A stretch of 64,000 nt of DNA from Rhodobacterales bacterium HKCCE3408 (GCA_015689705.1 WVSN01000005.1:62001-126000), one strand, 5' to 3'. Positions 9,325-18,329 are shown, counted from the stretch's first letter. Numbers and translations are program-made. Notes: generated from the letters alone by a model not told the origin.

Positions 9325-10070
9325 AGCCCGCCCCGCCGCGCCCGCCGCAGCGCCATGGCATATCTCAGGTCGTGCCGCAGCGCGCGCCAGGTGCGCAGGA
9401 TCCCCGGTCCGGCCTCACCGCCCACAGTCGGGCCGGCGCTCTCGACCGGCGCGTCCTGAAGCGCGAGCGTGATCGGGACGGGCCGGACCAGCGCAACCGA
9501 CAGGCCGCTTTCCCAAAAGAACTTGTGATCCTGGTCCACCGGCCGGAAGAACCGGCGCGACCGGGCGATCAGCAGCGAAGCCGTTTTCGCCCGCAGGACA
9601 TAGCCGGGCGCACCGTCCGGCACGTGATAGGGCGTGCCGATCCGGATGCCCGGGGCAAGCCAGCGGTCGTCCAGAAGCCACTGGCCTGGACGGAAGGTGA
9701 AGAGCTTCCCGAGCGTCCAGTCCCCGTCATCCGCGGCGAGAGCCGAGAGCGTGCCCTTCAGATCGCCCGTCACACGGATGTCGTCCTCAAGAACGACACC
9801 TCCTGGCGCGCCGGATGCGACGATCGCCTCCCAAGCACGGATGTGGCTCAGATAAGCGCCGATCTCGGGCAGTGTCATGGGCTGGCGGGCGCGGACCCGG
9901 TTCGCCTCGGCATCGTAGACCGAAGCAACCTCGCGCGGGGTCAGCGCGCGTCCGTCCACCGCGGGCAGCCGTGTCCAGGTGACGCCTGCCCGCGAAAGTT
10001 CGGCCGAGACCTTCCCAAGCCGTGAGCGGTCCCGGTCGAGGTTGATGACGAATACCGGCCAGTCGGCCAT
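9321..10070 (-). CDS. Glycosyltransferase family 25 protein
   Basis: Probable lipooligosaccharide/cell-surface sugar transferase (LgtB/LpsA-like, GT25), 249 residues. The N-terminal VFVINLDRDRSRL (6-18), YLSHIRAWE (73-81) and the acidic VVLEDDI (92-98, metal/nucleotide-sugar site EDD at 95-97) are the usual GT25 motifs. No membrane segment or signal peptide, consistent with a cytosolic enzyme at the inner membrane. The C-terminus is Arg-rich. It is a single gene, not within a surface-polysaccharide cluster, so acceptor and sugar are unknown. Confidence 0.85.
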   Translation of the reverse strand: MADWPVFVINLDRDRSRLGKVSAELSRAGVTWTRLPAVDGRALTPREVASVYDAEANRVRARQPMTLPEIGAYLSHIRAWEAIVASGAPGGVVLEDDIRVTGDLKGTLSALAADDGDWTLGKLFTFRPGQWLLDDRWLAPGIRIGTPYHVPDGAPGYVLRAKTASLLIARSRRFFRPVDQDHKFFWESGLSVALVRPVPITLALQDAPVESAGPTVGGEAGPGILRTWRALRHDLRYAMALRRARRGGL

Positions 10071-10101
10071 GGCGTCTCCTCTCCGGCCGGTCGGATCCGG
10101 A

Positions 10102-11499
10102 TCAGGCGGAGACCATCATCCCGTCGGCCTCGAGCGCCGCGTGCGTTTCGTCCAGCGACTTCACAGCACGCTCGATCAGCGTATCGATCTCTTCACGATT
10201 GATGACCAGCGGCGGAGCGATGATCATGCGGTCCTTCACGTGCCGCATCACGAGCCCGTTCGAGAAGCACCGGTCGCGGCACCGGAGGCCGACCGTTCCC
10301 TCGGGCGACGCGAACTTCGCGCGGGCCGCCTTGTCGGGCGTCAGCGCGATCGAGGCCATGAAGCCCTTGATCTTCGCTTCACCAACCAGCGGATGATCGA
10401 CGAGCTGCCCCCATTTCTCGGCAAGGTAGGGCATCGCGTCGGCGGCGGCCTCCTCGACGATCTTCTCTTCGGTCATGATCCGCAGGTTTTCGAGTGCCAC
10501 GGCGCAGGCGACCGGGTGGCCGGAATAGGTGTAGCCGTGGTTGAAATCGCCTGCATCGGCCAGCGTCTCGGCGACCTCGTCGGTCACGACCGAGCCGCCG
10601 ATGGGCGCATAGCCGGAGCTCAGCCCCTTCGCGATGGTGATGATGTCGGGTGCGAGCTCGTAGGTCTCGACACCGAACATCCGGCCGGTGCGTCCGAAGC
10701 CGGTGATGACCTCGTCGGCGATGAACAGGATGTCGCGCTCGGCGCAGATGCGCCGCACTTCCGGCCAGTAGGTTTCCGGCGGGACGATGACGCCGCCGGC
10801 GCCCTGCACCGGCTCGGCGATAAAGGCCGCGACCTTGTCCTCGCCCAGTTCATCGATCTTCGCCTCGAGCTGACGGGCGCGGGCGAGGCCGAATTCCTCG
10901 GAGCTCATGTCGCCGCCCTCGGACCACCAGTCGGGCTGGTCGATATGGACGATGCCGGGGATCGGCAGACCGCCCTGCTTGTGCATCGCGGCCATCCCGC
11001 CGAGCGACCCGCCCCCCACGGTCGAGCCGTGGTAGCCGTTCTTGCGGCTGATGATGACCTGCTTCTCGGGCTTGCCCTTCGCCGCCCAGTAATGCCGGAC
11101 GAGACGGATGTTGGTGTCGTTCGCCTCGGACCCGCCGGATGCGAAGAAGGTGTGGTTCAGCGTGCCCGGCGCCAGTTCAGCCAGTTTCGCCGACAGCTCG
11201 ATCACGGCCGGGTGCGAGGTCATGAAGAAGGTGTTGTAGTAGCTCAGCTGAAGCATCTGCGCATGGGCCGCATCGGCAAGCTCGCGCCGGCCGTGGCCGA
11301 TATTCACGCACCACAGACCGGACATCGCGTCGATCATGTCGACCCCGTCGCTGTCGGTCAGCCACACGCCGTCGGCACCGGTGATGACGCGAACTCCGCG
11401 CTTGGCCAGGTTCCTGCTGTCCGAGAACGGGTGCAGGTGGTGCGCGGCATCGAGTGCCTGGAGTTCTGCCGTGGGGGCGTGATTGGCGCGAATGTTCAT
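10102..11499 (-). CDS. spuC: Class III aminotransferase, putrescine/polyamine-pyruvate type (SpuC-like)
   Basis: PLP-dependent omega-aminotransferase, 465 residues. The pyridoxal site is visible: SGGSEAND (121-128), Asp262 in ADEVITGFGR and the Schiff-base Lys291 in IAKGLSSGYAPIGG. The sequence style and its position divergent from a complete putrescine/spermidine importer support a polyamine:pyruvate transaminase role, making aminoaldehydes from imported diamines. I set the start at ATG 11499 (MNIRANHAP); upstream frame is promoter sequence. Other omega-amino acid substrates (beta-alanine, taurine) are possible on sequence alone. Confidence 0.82.
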   Translation of the reverse strand: MNIRANHAPTAELQALDAAHHLHPFSDSRNLAKRGVRVITGADGVWLTDSDGVDMIDAMSGLWCVNIGHGRRELADAAHAQMLQLSYYNTFFMTSHPAVIELSAKLAELAPGTLNHTFFASGGSEANDTNIRLVRHYWAAKGKPEKQVIISRKNGYHGSTVGGGSLGGMAAMHKQGGLPIPGIVHIDQPDWWSEGGDMSSEEFGLARARQLEAKIDELGEDKVAAFIAEPVQGAGGVIVPPETYWPEVRRICAERDILFIADEVITGFGRTGRMFGVETYELAPDIITIAKGLSSGYAPIGGSVVTDEVAETLADAGDFNHGYTYSGHPVACAVALENLRIMTEEKIVEEAAADAMPYLAEKWGQLVDHPLVGEAKIKGFMASIALTPDKAARAKFASPEGTVGLRCRDRCFSNGLVMRHVKDRMIIAPPLVINREEIDTLIERAVKSLDETHAALEADGMMVSA

Positions 11500-11536
11500 T
11501 TCGGGTCCTCGTATCGGTGCGGCCGTCTGCTCAGTT

Positions 11537-11583
11537 TGCCCAGTTGTTGGGCATTCGCATCGCCATTGGGCAATTGATTGCCC
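11537..11583. promoter_or_regulatory. Two inverted-repeat operators in the divergent spuC/pot promoter region
   Basis: The 218-base gap between spuC and the polyamine-binding protein gene holds two perfect inverted repeats 14 bases apart. The first is TGCCCA-GTTGT-TGGGCA (11537-11553). The second is GGGCAAT-TG-ATTGCCC (11568-11583). Both are built from the same TTGGGCA/TGCCCAA half-site, so they are likely two sites for one dimeric regulator controlling both directions. No regulator gene is adjacent. Confidence 0.5.
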
Positions 11584-11717
11584 CTCCGCGCGATCTGGCC
11601 ACTTGTGGATGGCTTCGAATCTCGTTTGACTTGAGCGCAGGAGCGACGGTGCGATCCCGTGTAATACGAGGCGCCGCCAGCCCACAACCACAATACGTCA
11701 CGACAGGGGGTGACACC

Positions 11718-12785
11718 ATGAGACGACGTCCACTCAAGCTGAACCGCCGGCAGGCCCTCGGGGGCATGGGCGCGGTCGGCCTCAGCTTCACGCTTCCCAA
11801 GGGCGCTCGCGCGCAGGGCAACTCGGTCAGCTTCTACAACTGGGACACCTATATCGGCGAGACGACGCTCGACGACTTCACCGAGGCCACCGGGATCGAG
11901 GTCAATTACGACCTGTTCGCCGACAACGCCGAGCTCTTCGCGAAATTCCGCGGCGGCAACCCGGGCTATGACCTGATCGTGCCGACGAACGACTTCGTCG
12001 AGCGCTTCATCGCGGCAGACCTCCTGCAGGAGATTGACCACAGCCGGATCCCGAACCTGTCCAACATCAACCCGGGCTTCATGAACCCGGCGCACGATCC
12101 GGGCCGGCAGTACTCGGTCCCGTACATGTGGGGCACCATCGGCATCGGCTACCGGATCTCCGAGACGGACGGCGTGCCGGACAGTTGGGCCTACCTCTAC
12201 GACTCCGATCAATACGCGAACAAGATCGCGCTTCTTTCGGAACCGACGACCGTCCTGCAGATGGCGATGAAATACATGGGCCATTCGCTGAACGACTGGT
12301 CCGACGAGAACATCGCCGCGGCCGAGGCGCTTCTGATCGCGCAGAAGCCGAACATCACGGCCTTCGCGCCCGACAACGGGCAGGATCTCCTGTTCGCGGG
12401 CGAGGTCGACCTTGCCCAGGAATGGAACGGCGACATCCAGCAGGTCATGCTGGAGGACGACGATGTCGGTTACGTCGTGCCGAACGAAGGCGGCCTGATC
12501 TGGGAGGACGATCTCTGCATCCCGGTCGGGGCCCCGAACCCCGAAGGCGCGCACGAGCTGATCAACTACATCCTCGATGCCGAAGCCGGTGCGCAGATCG
12601 CCGACTACATCCAGTACGCGACGCCGAACGATGCGGCCCGCGCGCTTCTTCCGGATGAGTACAACCAGAACCCCGCGATCTTCCCGCCCGAAGCGGCGAT
12701 TGCGGCGTCCGAGGTGGCGCTCTTCCCGGGTCAGGAGGTGCTCGAGAAGATCGACGCCGCCTGGACCCGCATCACCGCGGCCTGA
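11718..12785 (+). CDS. potF: Putrescine/spermidine ABC transporter substrate-binding protein
   Basis: Periplasmic polyamine receptor of the PotD/PotF family, 355 residues. It starts at ATG 11718 with a Tat-like leader (NRRQALGGMGAVGLSF) ending near GARAQ. The mature protein begins VSFYNWDTYIGE, the usual PotD/F opening, followed by VPTNDFVERFI and VPYMWGTIGIGYR. Acidic residues typical of the diamine pocket occur in EWNGDIQQV and NEGGLIWEDDLCIP. First gene of a plus-strand operon: receptor, two permeases, ATPase. PotF (putrescine) versus PotD (spermidine-preferring) cannot be decided by eye. Confidence 0.9.
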   Translation: MRRRPLKLNRRQALGGMGAVGLSFTLPKGARAQGNSVSFYNWDTYIGETTLDDFTEATGIEVNYDLFADNAELFAKFRGGNPGYDLIVPTNDFVERFIAADLLQEIDHSRIPNLSNINPGFMNPAHDPGRQYSVPYMWGTIGIGYRISETDGVPDSWAYLYDSDQYANKIALLSEPTTVLQMAMKYMGHSLNDWSDENIAAAEALLIAQKPNITAFAPDNGQDLLFAGEVDLAQEWNGDIQQVMLEDDDVGYVVPNEGGLIWEDDLCIPVGAPNPEGAHELINYILDAEAGAQIADYIQYATPNDAARALLPDEYNQNPAIFPPEAAIAASEVALFPGQEVLEKIDAAWTRITAA

Positions 12786-12792
12786 CGCCTTC

Positions 12793-12817
12793 CGGGGGCC
12801 GGCCCGGCCGGCCCCCG
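12793..12817 (+). other. GC-rich stem-loop between receptor and permease genes (pot operon)
   Basis: CGGGGGCCGG at 12793-12802 pairs perfectly with CCGGCCCCCG at 12808-12817 around a 5-base loop, starting 8 bases after the receptor stop and ending 7 bases before the permease ATG. No T-tract follows, so it is more likely an mRNA-processing or 3'-protecting hairpin, or a leaky terminator, that lets the receptor be made in excess. Confidence 0.6.
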
Positions 12818-12824
12818 ACCGCGC

Positions 12825-13742
12825 ATGGAGAGTTTCCGCAGCAACATCCGCGTCTTTCTCGCGTTCTTCGCACCCAGTTTCGGCTGGCTGGTGCTGTTTT
12901 TCGTCGCGCCGCTGGTCATCATCTTCCTGTATTCCTTCGGCGAGAACGTCTCGCTGACCGAGGTCGAGACGACCTGGACCTGGCGCAATTACAGCCGCAT
13001 CCTCGAGCCTGAAATCGCAACGCTGTTCTGGCGGTCGCTGGCGCTGTCGGGCATGTCGACCATCGTCTGCCTGGTGATCGGCTACCCGATCGCGCTGGTG
13101 ATCGCGACCGCGCGCGGGGCGTGGAAGCCGTGGCTTCTGCTGGCGATCATCCTGCCGTTCTGGACCAATCTGCTGATCCGGACCTATGCGCTTCTGAACA
13201 TTCTCGGGAACCGCGGCCGGGTGAATTCCGGCCTCGAATGGTTGTGGGAACGCGGTTACGCCGCGCTCGACGCCATCGGCCTAAACGCGACCGCCATCAT
13301 GGGCGAGGATTTCGAGCCGATCATCTTTCTCGGCCGCTGGTCCGGCGTAATCATCGGGCTCGTATACGTCCACCTTCCATTTACCGTCCTGCCGATCTAC
13401 GCCGCGCTCGAACGGCTCGACCGCAGCTATCTCGAAGCCTCGCTCGACCTTGGCGCGTCGCAATGGCGGACCTTCCGCTCGGTCCTGATCCCGATGACCA
13501 TGGCCGGTCTGGTGACCGCGGCGATCATTACCTTCATCCCGATGCTCGGCAGCTACCTGACGCCGGCGCTTCTGGGGCGCGGACAGGTCGACATGATCGC
13601 CAACGTGATCGAGCGCCAGTTCAAAGGCGCGAACGACTGGCCGTTCGGTGCCGCGATGTCGCTCTTCCTGCTTTACGTAACCTTCATCATACTCGCCATC
13701 CAGGCCTTCGCGTCGATGCGGCGGAGGGGGGCCGATGGCTGA
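12825..13742 (+). CDS. potH: Polyamine ABC transporter permease (PotB/PotH type)
   Basis: Integral membrane subunit, 305 residues, about six helices, first at about 20-38 (WLVLFFVAPLVIIFLYSF). The EAA loop that docks on the ATPase is SYLEASLDLGASQWRTF. The family signature PFWTNLLIRTYAL is present. It is the second gene of the operon; its end overlaps the next permease by 8 bases. The ribosome site lies in the arm of the preceding hairpin region and looks weak, fitting lower expression than the receptor. Confidence 0.92.
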   Translation: MESFRSNIRVFLAFFAPSFGWLVLFFVAPLVIIFLYSFGENVSLTEVETTWTWRNYSRILEPEIATLFWRSLALSGMSTIVCLVIGYPIALVIATARGAWKPWLLLAIILPFWTNLLIRTYALLNILGNRGRVNSGLEWLWERGYAALDAIGLNATAIMGEDFEPIIFLGRWSGVIIGLVYVHLPFTVLPIYAALERLDRSYLEASLDLGASQWRTFRSVLIPMTMAGLVTAAIITFIPMLGSYLTPALLGRGQVDMIANVIERQFKGANDWPFGAAMSLFLLYVTFIILAIQAFASMRRRGADG

Positions 13743-14625
13743 AACGAGCCTGAGCCGGCAGGCGCGCGCCGCCTCCCCCGCCCGCAAGCGCCGGACAGAC
13801 CGGCCCGGACCCTTCGACTATGCCCGCAAGCGCTGGCTGCAACTGGTCTTCCTGCTTGCGACGATCTTCCTCTACGCGCCGATCGTCGTTCTGATCATCT
13901 TCTCGTTCAACGACAGCCGGCGCGGCGGCAACGTGATCTGGCGCGGCTTCACCACCGACTACTACGTGCGCGCGGCGCAGAATTCGGAACTGCTCGAAGC
14001 CTTCGGAAACTCGATGACCATCGCGGTCATCTCGACGCTCTTCTCGGTCATCCTCGGCGCGCTGACCGCGGTCGTGCTCTGGCGCTTCCGCTTCCCGCTG
14101 AAACCCGGATTCGAGGGGCTGGTGGCGCTGCCGATCGTCGTGCCCGAGATCTGTCTCGGCGTCGCAATCGCGGTCTTCTTCAGCTATTTCGGCCTCTACA
14201 TCCCGCCCGGTACGCCCTGGCCGTTCAACCTGACGAACATCATCATCGCGCATATCACCTTCAGTTTTCCCTTCGCGGCCATGGTCATTCGCACGCGGCT
14301 TCAGACCTTCAACCGCGAGATGGAGGAAGCCGCCAAGGATCTCGGCGCATCCGAATTCCAGGTCTTCCGCGACATTCTGCTGCCGCACATGAAACCGGGC
14401 CTGATCGCTGGCGCACTTCTCGCCTTCACGCTGTCGCTCGACGACTTCGTCATCACCTTCTTCACCAGCGGCCCCGACACCGTGACCTTCCCGGTCAAGG
14501 TCTACTCGATGGTCCGCTTCTCAGTGACGCCGGAGATCAACGCGGCCTCGACCGTGCTCATCCTCATCACCCTGATCCTGACCGCAGTCGCGATGCGGTT
14601 CCAGACTTTCGGAGACTCGCGCTGA
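13735..14625 (+). CDS. potI: Polyamine ABC transporter permease (PotC/PotI type)
   Basis: Second membrane subunit, 296 residues, with an N-terminal basic cytosolic stretch (KRRTDRPGPFDYARKRW) before the first helix at about 37-58. The EAA loop is EEAAKDLGASEFQVFRDI, and LSLDDFVITFFTSGP is the usual PotC/PotI segment. It overlaps PotB/H by 8 bases and the ATPase by one base (TGATG), which indicates translational coupling of the core complex. Confidence 0.92.
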   Translation: MAETSLSRQARAASPARKRRTDRPGPFDYARKRWLQLVFLLATIFLYAPIVVLIIFSFNDSRRGGNVIWRGFTTDYYVRAAQNSELLEAFGNSMTIAVISTLFSVILGALTAVVLWRFRFPLKPGFEGLVALPIVVPEICLGVAIAVFFSYFGLYIPPGTPWPFNLTNIIIAHITFSFPFAAMVIRTRLQTFNREMEEAAKDLGASEFQVFRDILLPHMKPGLIAGALLAFTLSLDDFVITFFTSGPDTVTFPVKVYSMVRFSVTPEINAASTVLILITLILTAVAMRFQTFGDSR

Positions 14626-15692
14626 TGGCCGAACCGATCATCTCCATCCGGAACGTGTCGAAGTATTTCGGCGATTTCACCGCGCTCGAAGACATCACGA
14701 TCGACATCCGCCCGGGGGAGATCTTCGCGCTGCTCGGGCCGTCGGGCTGCGGCAAGTCCACGCTGTTGCGCTGCATCGCCGGGTTCGAGACGCCGTCGAC
14801 CGGCGATATCCTGATCGACGGCAAGGATATGACCGAGGTGCCGCCGAACAAGCGGCCGGTGAACATGGTGTTCCAGTCCTACGCCGTCTTTCCGCACATG
14901 TCGGTCGAACAGAACGTGGCCTACGGGCTGAAAATGGACGGCATGTCGAAATCCGAGATCGCCCCGAAGGTCGCCGAGGCACTGGAGCAGGTGAAACTCG
15001 GCCAGTTCGCCAAGCGGATGCCGGACCAGCTTTCCGGCGGACAGCGGCAGCGGGTCGCTCTGGCGCGCGCGCTGGTGAAGCGGCCGCGCGTGCTTCTGCT
15101 GGACGAGCCGCTCTCGGCGCTGGACGCGAAGCTACGCGACGCGATGCGGCTGGAACTGGTGAAGCTGCAGCAGGAGGTCGGCGTGAGCTTCGTCATGGTG
15201 ACGCACGACCAGTCCGAAGCCCTTGCGATGGCCGACCGGATCGCGGTGATGAAGGACGGCCGGCTTCGGCAACTCGCCGACCCGGTCACGCTCTACGAAC
15301 GGCCGGCGGATGCCTTCGTCGCCGACTTCATCGGCCGGGTGAACCTGTTCGACGTCACCGGCCGCGCGCCGTTCACGGCGAAATCGCTCGGCGCGCTGGA
15401 GCTGCCGCCGGGGGCGGAGGTGCCGCCCGTGGGCGATCTCGTCCTCGCCATCCGTCCGGAATACATCCACCTGCATCCCGACACATCGGGCCCGATCCCG
15501 GCCAAGCTCGGCGACGTGGGGTTCCAGGGCGACATTTCAGTCGTCGAGGTCACGCTGTCGGATGGCCGCGCGATCCTCGTGCAGGTGGAACACGACGAGA
15601 CGCCCGCGCTGCTCGCCCTGCCGCTCGGTGCGCCGGTGTCAATCTCGCTCGACCTGACACGCGCCTCCGTCCTGCCGGTCAGCGACGCCTAG
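14625..15692 (+). CDS. potG: Polyamine ABC transporter ATP-binding protein (PotA/PotG type)
   Basis: ATPase of 355 residues. Walker A GPSGCGKST at 38-46, Q-loop FQSYAVFPHMS, LSGGQ at 136-140, Walker B VLLLDEP at 156-162 and H-loop VTHDQSEA are all intact. A TOBE-type regulatory domain follows from about residue 240 (RVNLFDVTGRAPF onward, with IRPEYI). The gene converges on a glycosidase-like gene and shares its CTAG stop with it. With the receptor and two permeases it forms one complete importer. Confidence 0.93.
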   Translation: MAEPIISIRNVSKYFGDFTALEDITIDIRPGEIFALLGPSGCGKSTLLRCIAGFETPSTGDILIDGKDMTEVPPNKRPVNMVFQSYAVFPHMSVEQNVAYGLKMDGMSKSEIAPKVAEALEQVKLGQFAKRMPDQLSGGQRQRVALARALVKRPRVLLLDEPLSALDAKLRDAMRLELVKLQQEVGVSFVMVTHDQSEALAMADRIAVMKDGRLRQLADPVTLYERPADAFVADFIGRVNLFDVTGRAPFTAKSLGALELPPGAEVPPVGDLVLAIRPEYIHLHPDTSGPIPAKLGDVGFQGDISVVEVTLSDGRAILVQVEHDETPALLALPLGAPVSISLDLTRASVLPVSDA

Positions 15693-16648
15693 CGGACGAC
15701 GCGCAGCAAGCCCTCCGCCGTCACCTCGACCGGATCGGGGTCACTGATCGCCCCGACAAACGGTCCGCCATCCCGGTCGAACCAGCGAAAGCCAAGAAGC
15801 CGCATCGCGTCGCCATCGGGCACGATGCGGCCGGCATAACGGCGGGGGAAGAATGCTCCGTCGAGGAACGGGCGCGGGGCCATCCGCCACGGCCCGCGCG
15901 GATGGTCGGCCACGAGGTAATGCGTTCCGGTCATCGCCGGTCCGATCCGGTCCTTGGCGGCATCGGACCAGTGGATGGCAGATGTGCAGAAAAGGCAGTA
16001 CCAGCGGCCGCCGACGGTGAGGACCTGCGGCACTTCCAGTTCGCCCATGCCGCCAGTGAAGACGGGCGGCTGAAGCGTCCATGTCTCGAGATCCGGCGAC
16101 GTCGCGAGGCCAATGCAGCCCGCCGCCTTCGTGTCGGCAACACGCGCATCCCGCGCGGTGAAGAACATCAGCCAGCCATCTCCGTCGGGATCGGACATCA
16201 CCCATGGGTCACGGAACGCGCGGTCGTGCCAGCGGGCCGGATCGTATTCCTCGTAGGGCGGCGCCAGATCGAGAATCGGGCCGCCCAGCCGCGTCCAGTC
16301 ATGCAGATCGTCCGAGACCGCGTGGCCGATCCGTTGTTTCTTTCGATCCTCAGAAAAGCTGGTGCCCGTGTAGAACAGGTGCCACAGGTCGTCGGGGCCG
16401 CGCAGGACCGATCCGGTCCATGTCGTCCCGTCGTCCCAGGCCGGCGCAGGCGCCGGTTCGAAGCATCGGCCGAGCGGCGTCCAGGTCACGAGATCCGGGC
16501 TGATGGCGTGCAGGTAGCTGACGTTCCAGTGACGCAGCTCGGGATCGCCGATCGCCTTCGGGGCCTGCAGGAAATACCCGTGCCACGTATTGCCGTCGCG
16601 GACGTACCAGCTGTCCCAGAGCCACATGTCCTCGACCGCGAAGGCCAT
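15689..16648 (-). CDS. Five-bladed beta-propeller glycosidase-like protein (GH32/43/68 type)
   Basis: Protein of 319 residues with the three acidic signatures of the GH-F/GH-J clans in order: Asp12 in LWDSWYV (nucleophile position), RDP at 146-148 (transition-state stabiliser in FRDPWVM), and Glu205 in ELEVPQV (acid/base, compare ECP of invertases). Repeated W-rich blades such as SDDLHDWTRLGG and SPDLETWTLQPP fit the propeller fold. There is no signal peptide, so it should act in the cytosol on a small sugar or fructoside. No sugar transporter or kinase is nearby; the substrate is unknown. ATG at 16648. Confidence 0.72.
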   Translation of the reverse strand: MAFAVEDMWLWDSWYVRDGNTWHGYFLQAPKAIGDPELRHWNVSYLHAISPDLVTWTPLGRCFEPAPAPAWDDGTTWTGSVLRGPDDLWHLFYTGTSFSEDRKKQRIGHAVSDDLHDWTRLGGPILDLAPPYEEYDPARWHDRAFRDPWVMSDPDGDGWLMFFTARDARVADTKAAGCIGLATSPDLETWTLQPPVFTGGMGELEVPQVLTVGGRWYCLFCTSAIHWSDAAKDRIGPAMTGTHYLVADHPRGPWRMAPRPFLDGAFFPRRYAGRIVPDGDAMRLLGFRWFDRDGGPFVGAISDPDPVEVTAEGLLRVVR

Positions 16649-16789
16649 TGCCGATCTCCTGTCCGCCGTCCCTGATCCGTGCCTATCAACTGGTCACCCG
16701 CCAGGCCAACCCGACCCCGCCAAATACGCAGCTTCCGGGTCGCTCCGGTGTCTCCCGGGCGCATCTTCGGGGCAAGAAGGAGATCCCAG

Positions 16790-17260
16790 ATGCAAATCCG
16801 GTTCGAAGCCCTGCCGACCGACATCGTCGCCCACATCCGCGAAAGCGGCACGGACGCCTACGGAAACCCCGTCGAGCGCGCGGTGTCGGACGGTGACGGC
16901 GTTCCCTGCCGCCATTGCCTGAAACAGGTGCCGGAGGGGTCCGCGTACCTTGTCCTCGCCCACCGTCCCTTCGCTTCGGTCAACGCCTATACCGAAACCG
17001 GCCCGATCTTCCTCTGCGCCGACGATTGCGCGCGGGCCGAGGACGCGTCGGACCTGCCCGAGATCCTGGCCTCGCCGGAATATATCGTGCGGGGCTACAG
17101 CGGGGCCGAGCGGATCGTTTATGGCACCGGGCAAGTGACGCCGACCGCGAACATCGCCGGCTATGCCGAAGCGCTGCTCCGGCGGCCGGAGATCGCATTC
17201 GTCGACATCCGGTCGGCGAAGAACAACTGCTTCCAGTGCCGGGTCCGCCGCACGGCCTGA
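16790..17260 (+). CDS. DUF1203 domain-containing protein
   Basis: Small protein of 156 residues that I recognise as the DUF1203 family from PCRHCLKQVPEG and AYTETGPIFLCADDC. Six cysteines fall in three pairs (40/43, 76/80, 147/150), so a zinc-stabilised fold is plausible. In the copies I recall, the second block often has a His where Cys76 is here. The start at ATG 16790 has AAGGAG at 16777-16782. No function is established for this family. It lies between unrelated genes: divergent from the propeller glycosidase and convergent with a FAD oxidoreductase. Confidence 0.7.
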   Translation: MQIRFEALPTDIVAHIRESGTDAYGNPVERAVSDGDGVPCRHCLKQVPEGSAYLVLAHRPFASVNAYTETGPIFLCADDCARAEDASDLPEILASPEYIVRGYSGAERIVYGTGQVTPTANIAGYAEALLRRPEIAFVDIRSAKNNCFQCRVRRTA

Positions 17261-17261
17261 T

Positions 17262-18329
17262 TCAGCCGCGTTGGAGAATGGCGGCAAGCCGGTCGAGCCT
17301 TGTCCTTGCGACGTCGTCACCGGACAGTGCCAGTCCCGCGAGGTGCCCGATCCAGTGGCTCAGCGCCACGCCATGTCCGTTGAAGGCGTATGCCGCGACG
17401 ACATGCGGCCCGACCGTCACGACCGGCATCCCGCCCTCGCGACGCCATATCCGGCCCTGCGCGACCTCGCGCAGCGGGCCCGGTGCCGCACCAAGCCGTG
17501 TCTCGGCCAGCGCGGCGGCAAATTCCTCGTCCGGTGGCGGATCGGCCCGGATGCCGAACCGAAGCTCACCGCCCTCGATCCAGTAGTATTCGACGCGCAT
17601 GCCAGACAGGCAGACGGCCAGCGGATCCGTCTCCGACGGCGCGTCGAACCGGAAGGACGTGGTGGTGAACCCGGCGAGATGGATGTCCTGCCCCAGAAGC
17701 TTAGGGCAGGCCGGACCGGCGGCGCAGACCGCGGCGTCCGCATCGAACGAACCGTCGGCGGTCTCGACACGCACGCCGTCCGTTTCCTCGACGACCCGGC
17801 GCACCTCGGCCCGCTCGATCACCACCCCGGCCTCGCGGCACTGCGCGGCGAGGGATCGAAGCCGGACCTCGCCCCGCAGCGTGCCTGTCAGGGGATCCCG
17901 GTAGCCTGCCGCTGCGCCGGACGCTCCACCCGCCGCAAGCGCATCTGCATCGAGCAGCGGCGCGTCGTAGCCCAGTGAAGCGAGCGCTTCGGCCTCACCA
18001 GCAACGTCATCCTGGTCCTCGTGACCGATGATCGTCGGGATCGCCCGGGCATCCGCGGCTCGCAGGACATGATCGACGGCATCCCCGGCGAACCGCAAAA
18101 GCCACTCGGCATCCGCCCCGCCATACCGCGCCAGAAGCCCGTGCGCCCCGACAGCGAAGCCCGGCAGGATATGCCCGCCCGTCCGTGACGACGCCGCGTT
18201 CTCGCCGATCTCCGCCTCATCGGTCAGCACCCGAACGGACGCTCCGGGCCGCGCCGTCGCGTAGGACAGCGCCGCAGACAGGCCGAGAAAACCCGCCCCG
18301 ACGACGACGAGATCAGGGCGCGGGGGCAT
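17262..18329 (-). CDS. FAD-dependent oxidoreductase (DAO/glycine oxidase family)
   Basis: Flavoprotein of 355 residues with an N-terminal dinucleotide fold (VVVGAGFLGLSAA, about 8-20) and the C-terminal FAD-closing segment (AAYAFNGHGVALSHWIGHLAG). This is the D-amino acid/sarcosine/glycine oxidase superfamily, which oxidises the C-N bond of amino acids or secondary amines. I start it at ATG 18329; an upstream in-frame ATG at 18395 would overlap the ABC gene more and add a Pro-rich leader. It is the last gene of the opp operon and overlaps oppF by 17 bases, so it probably oxidises a compound brought in by that transporter. Confidence 0.8.
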   Translation of the reverse strand: MPPRPDLVVVGAGFLGLSAALSYATARPGASVRVLTDEAEIGENAASSRTGGHILPGFAVGAHGLLARYGGADAEWLLRFAGDAVDHVLRAADARAIPTIIGHEDQDDVAGEAEALASLGYDAPLLDADALAAGGASGAAAGYRDPLTGTLRGEVRLRSLAAQCREAGVVIERAEVRRVVEETDGVRVETADGSFDADAAVCAAGPACPKLLGQDIHLAGFTTTSFRFDAPSETDPLAVCLSGMRVEYYWIEGGELRFGIRADPPPDEEFAAALAETRLGAAPGPLREVAQGRIWRREGGMPVVTVGPHVVAAYAFNGHGVALSHWIGHLAGLALSGDDVARTRLDRLAAILQRG

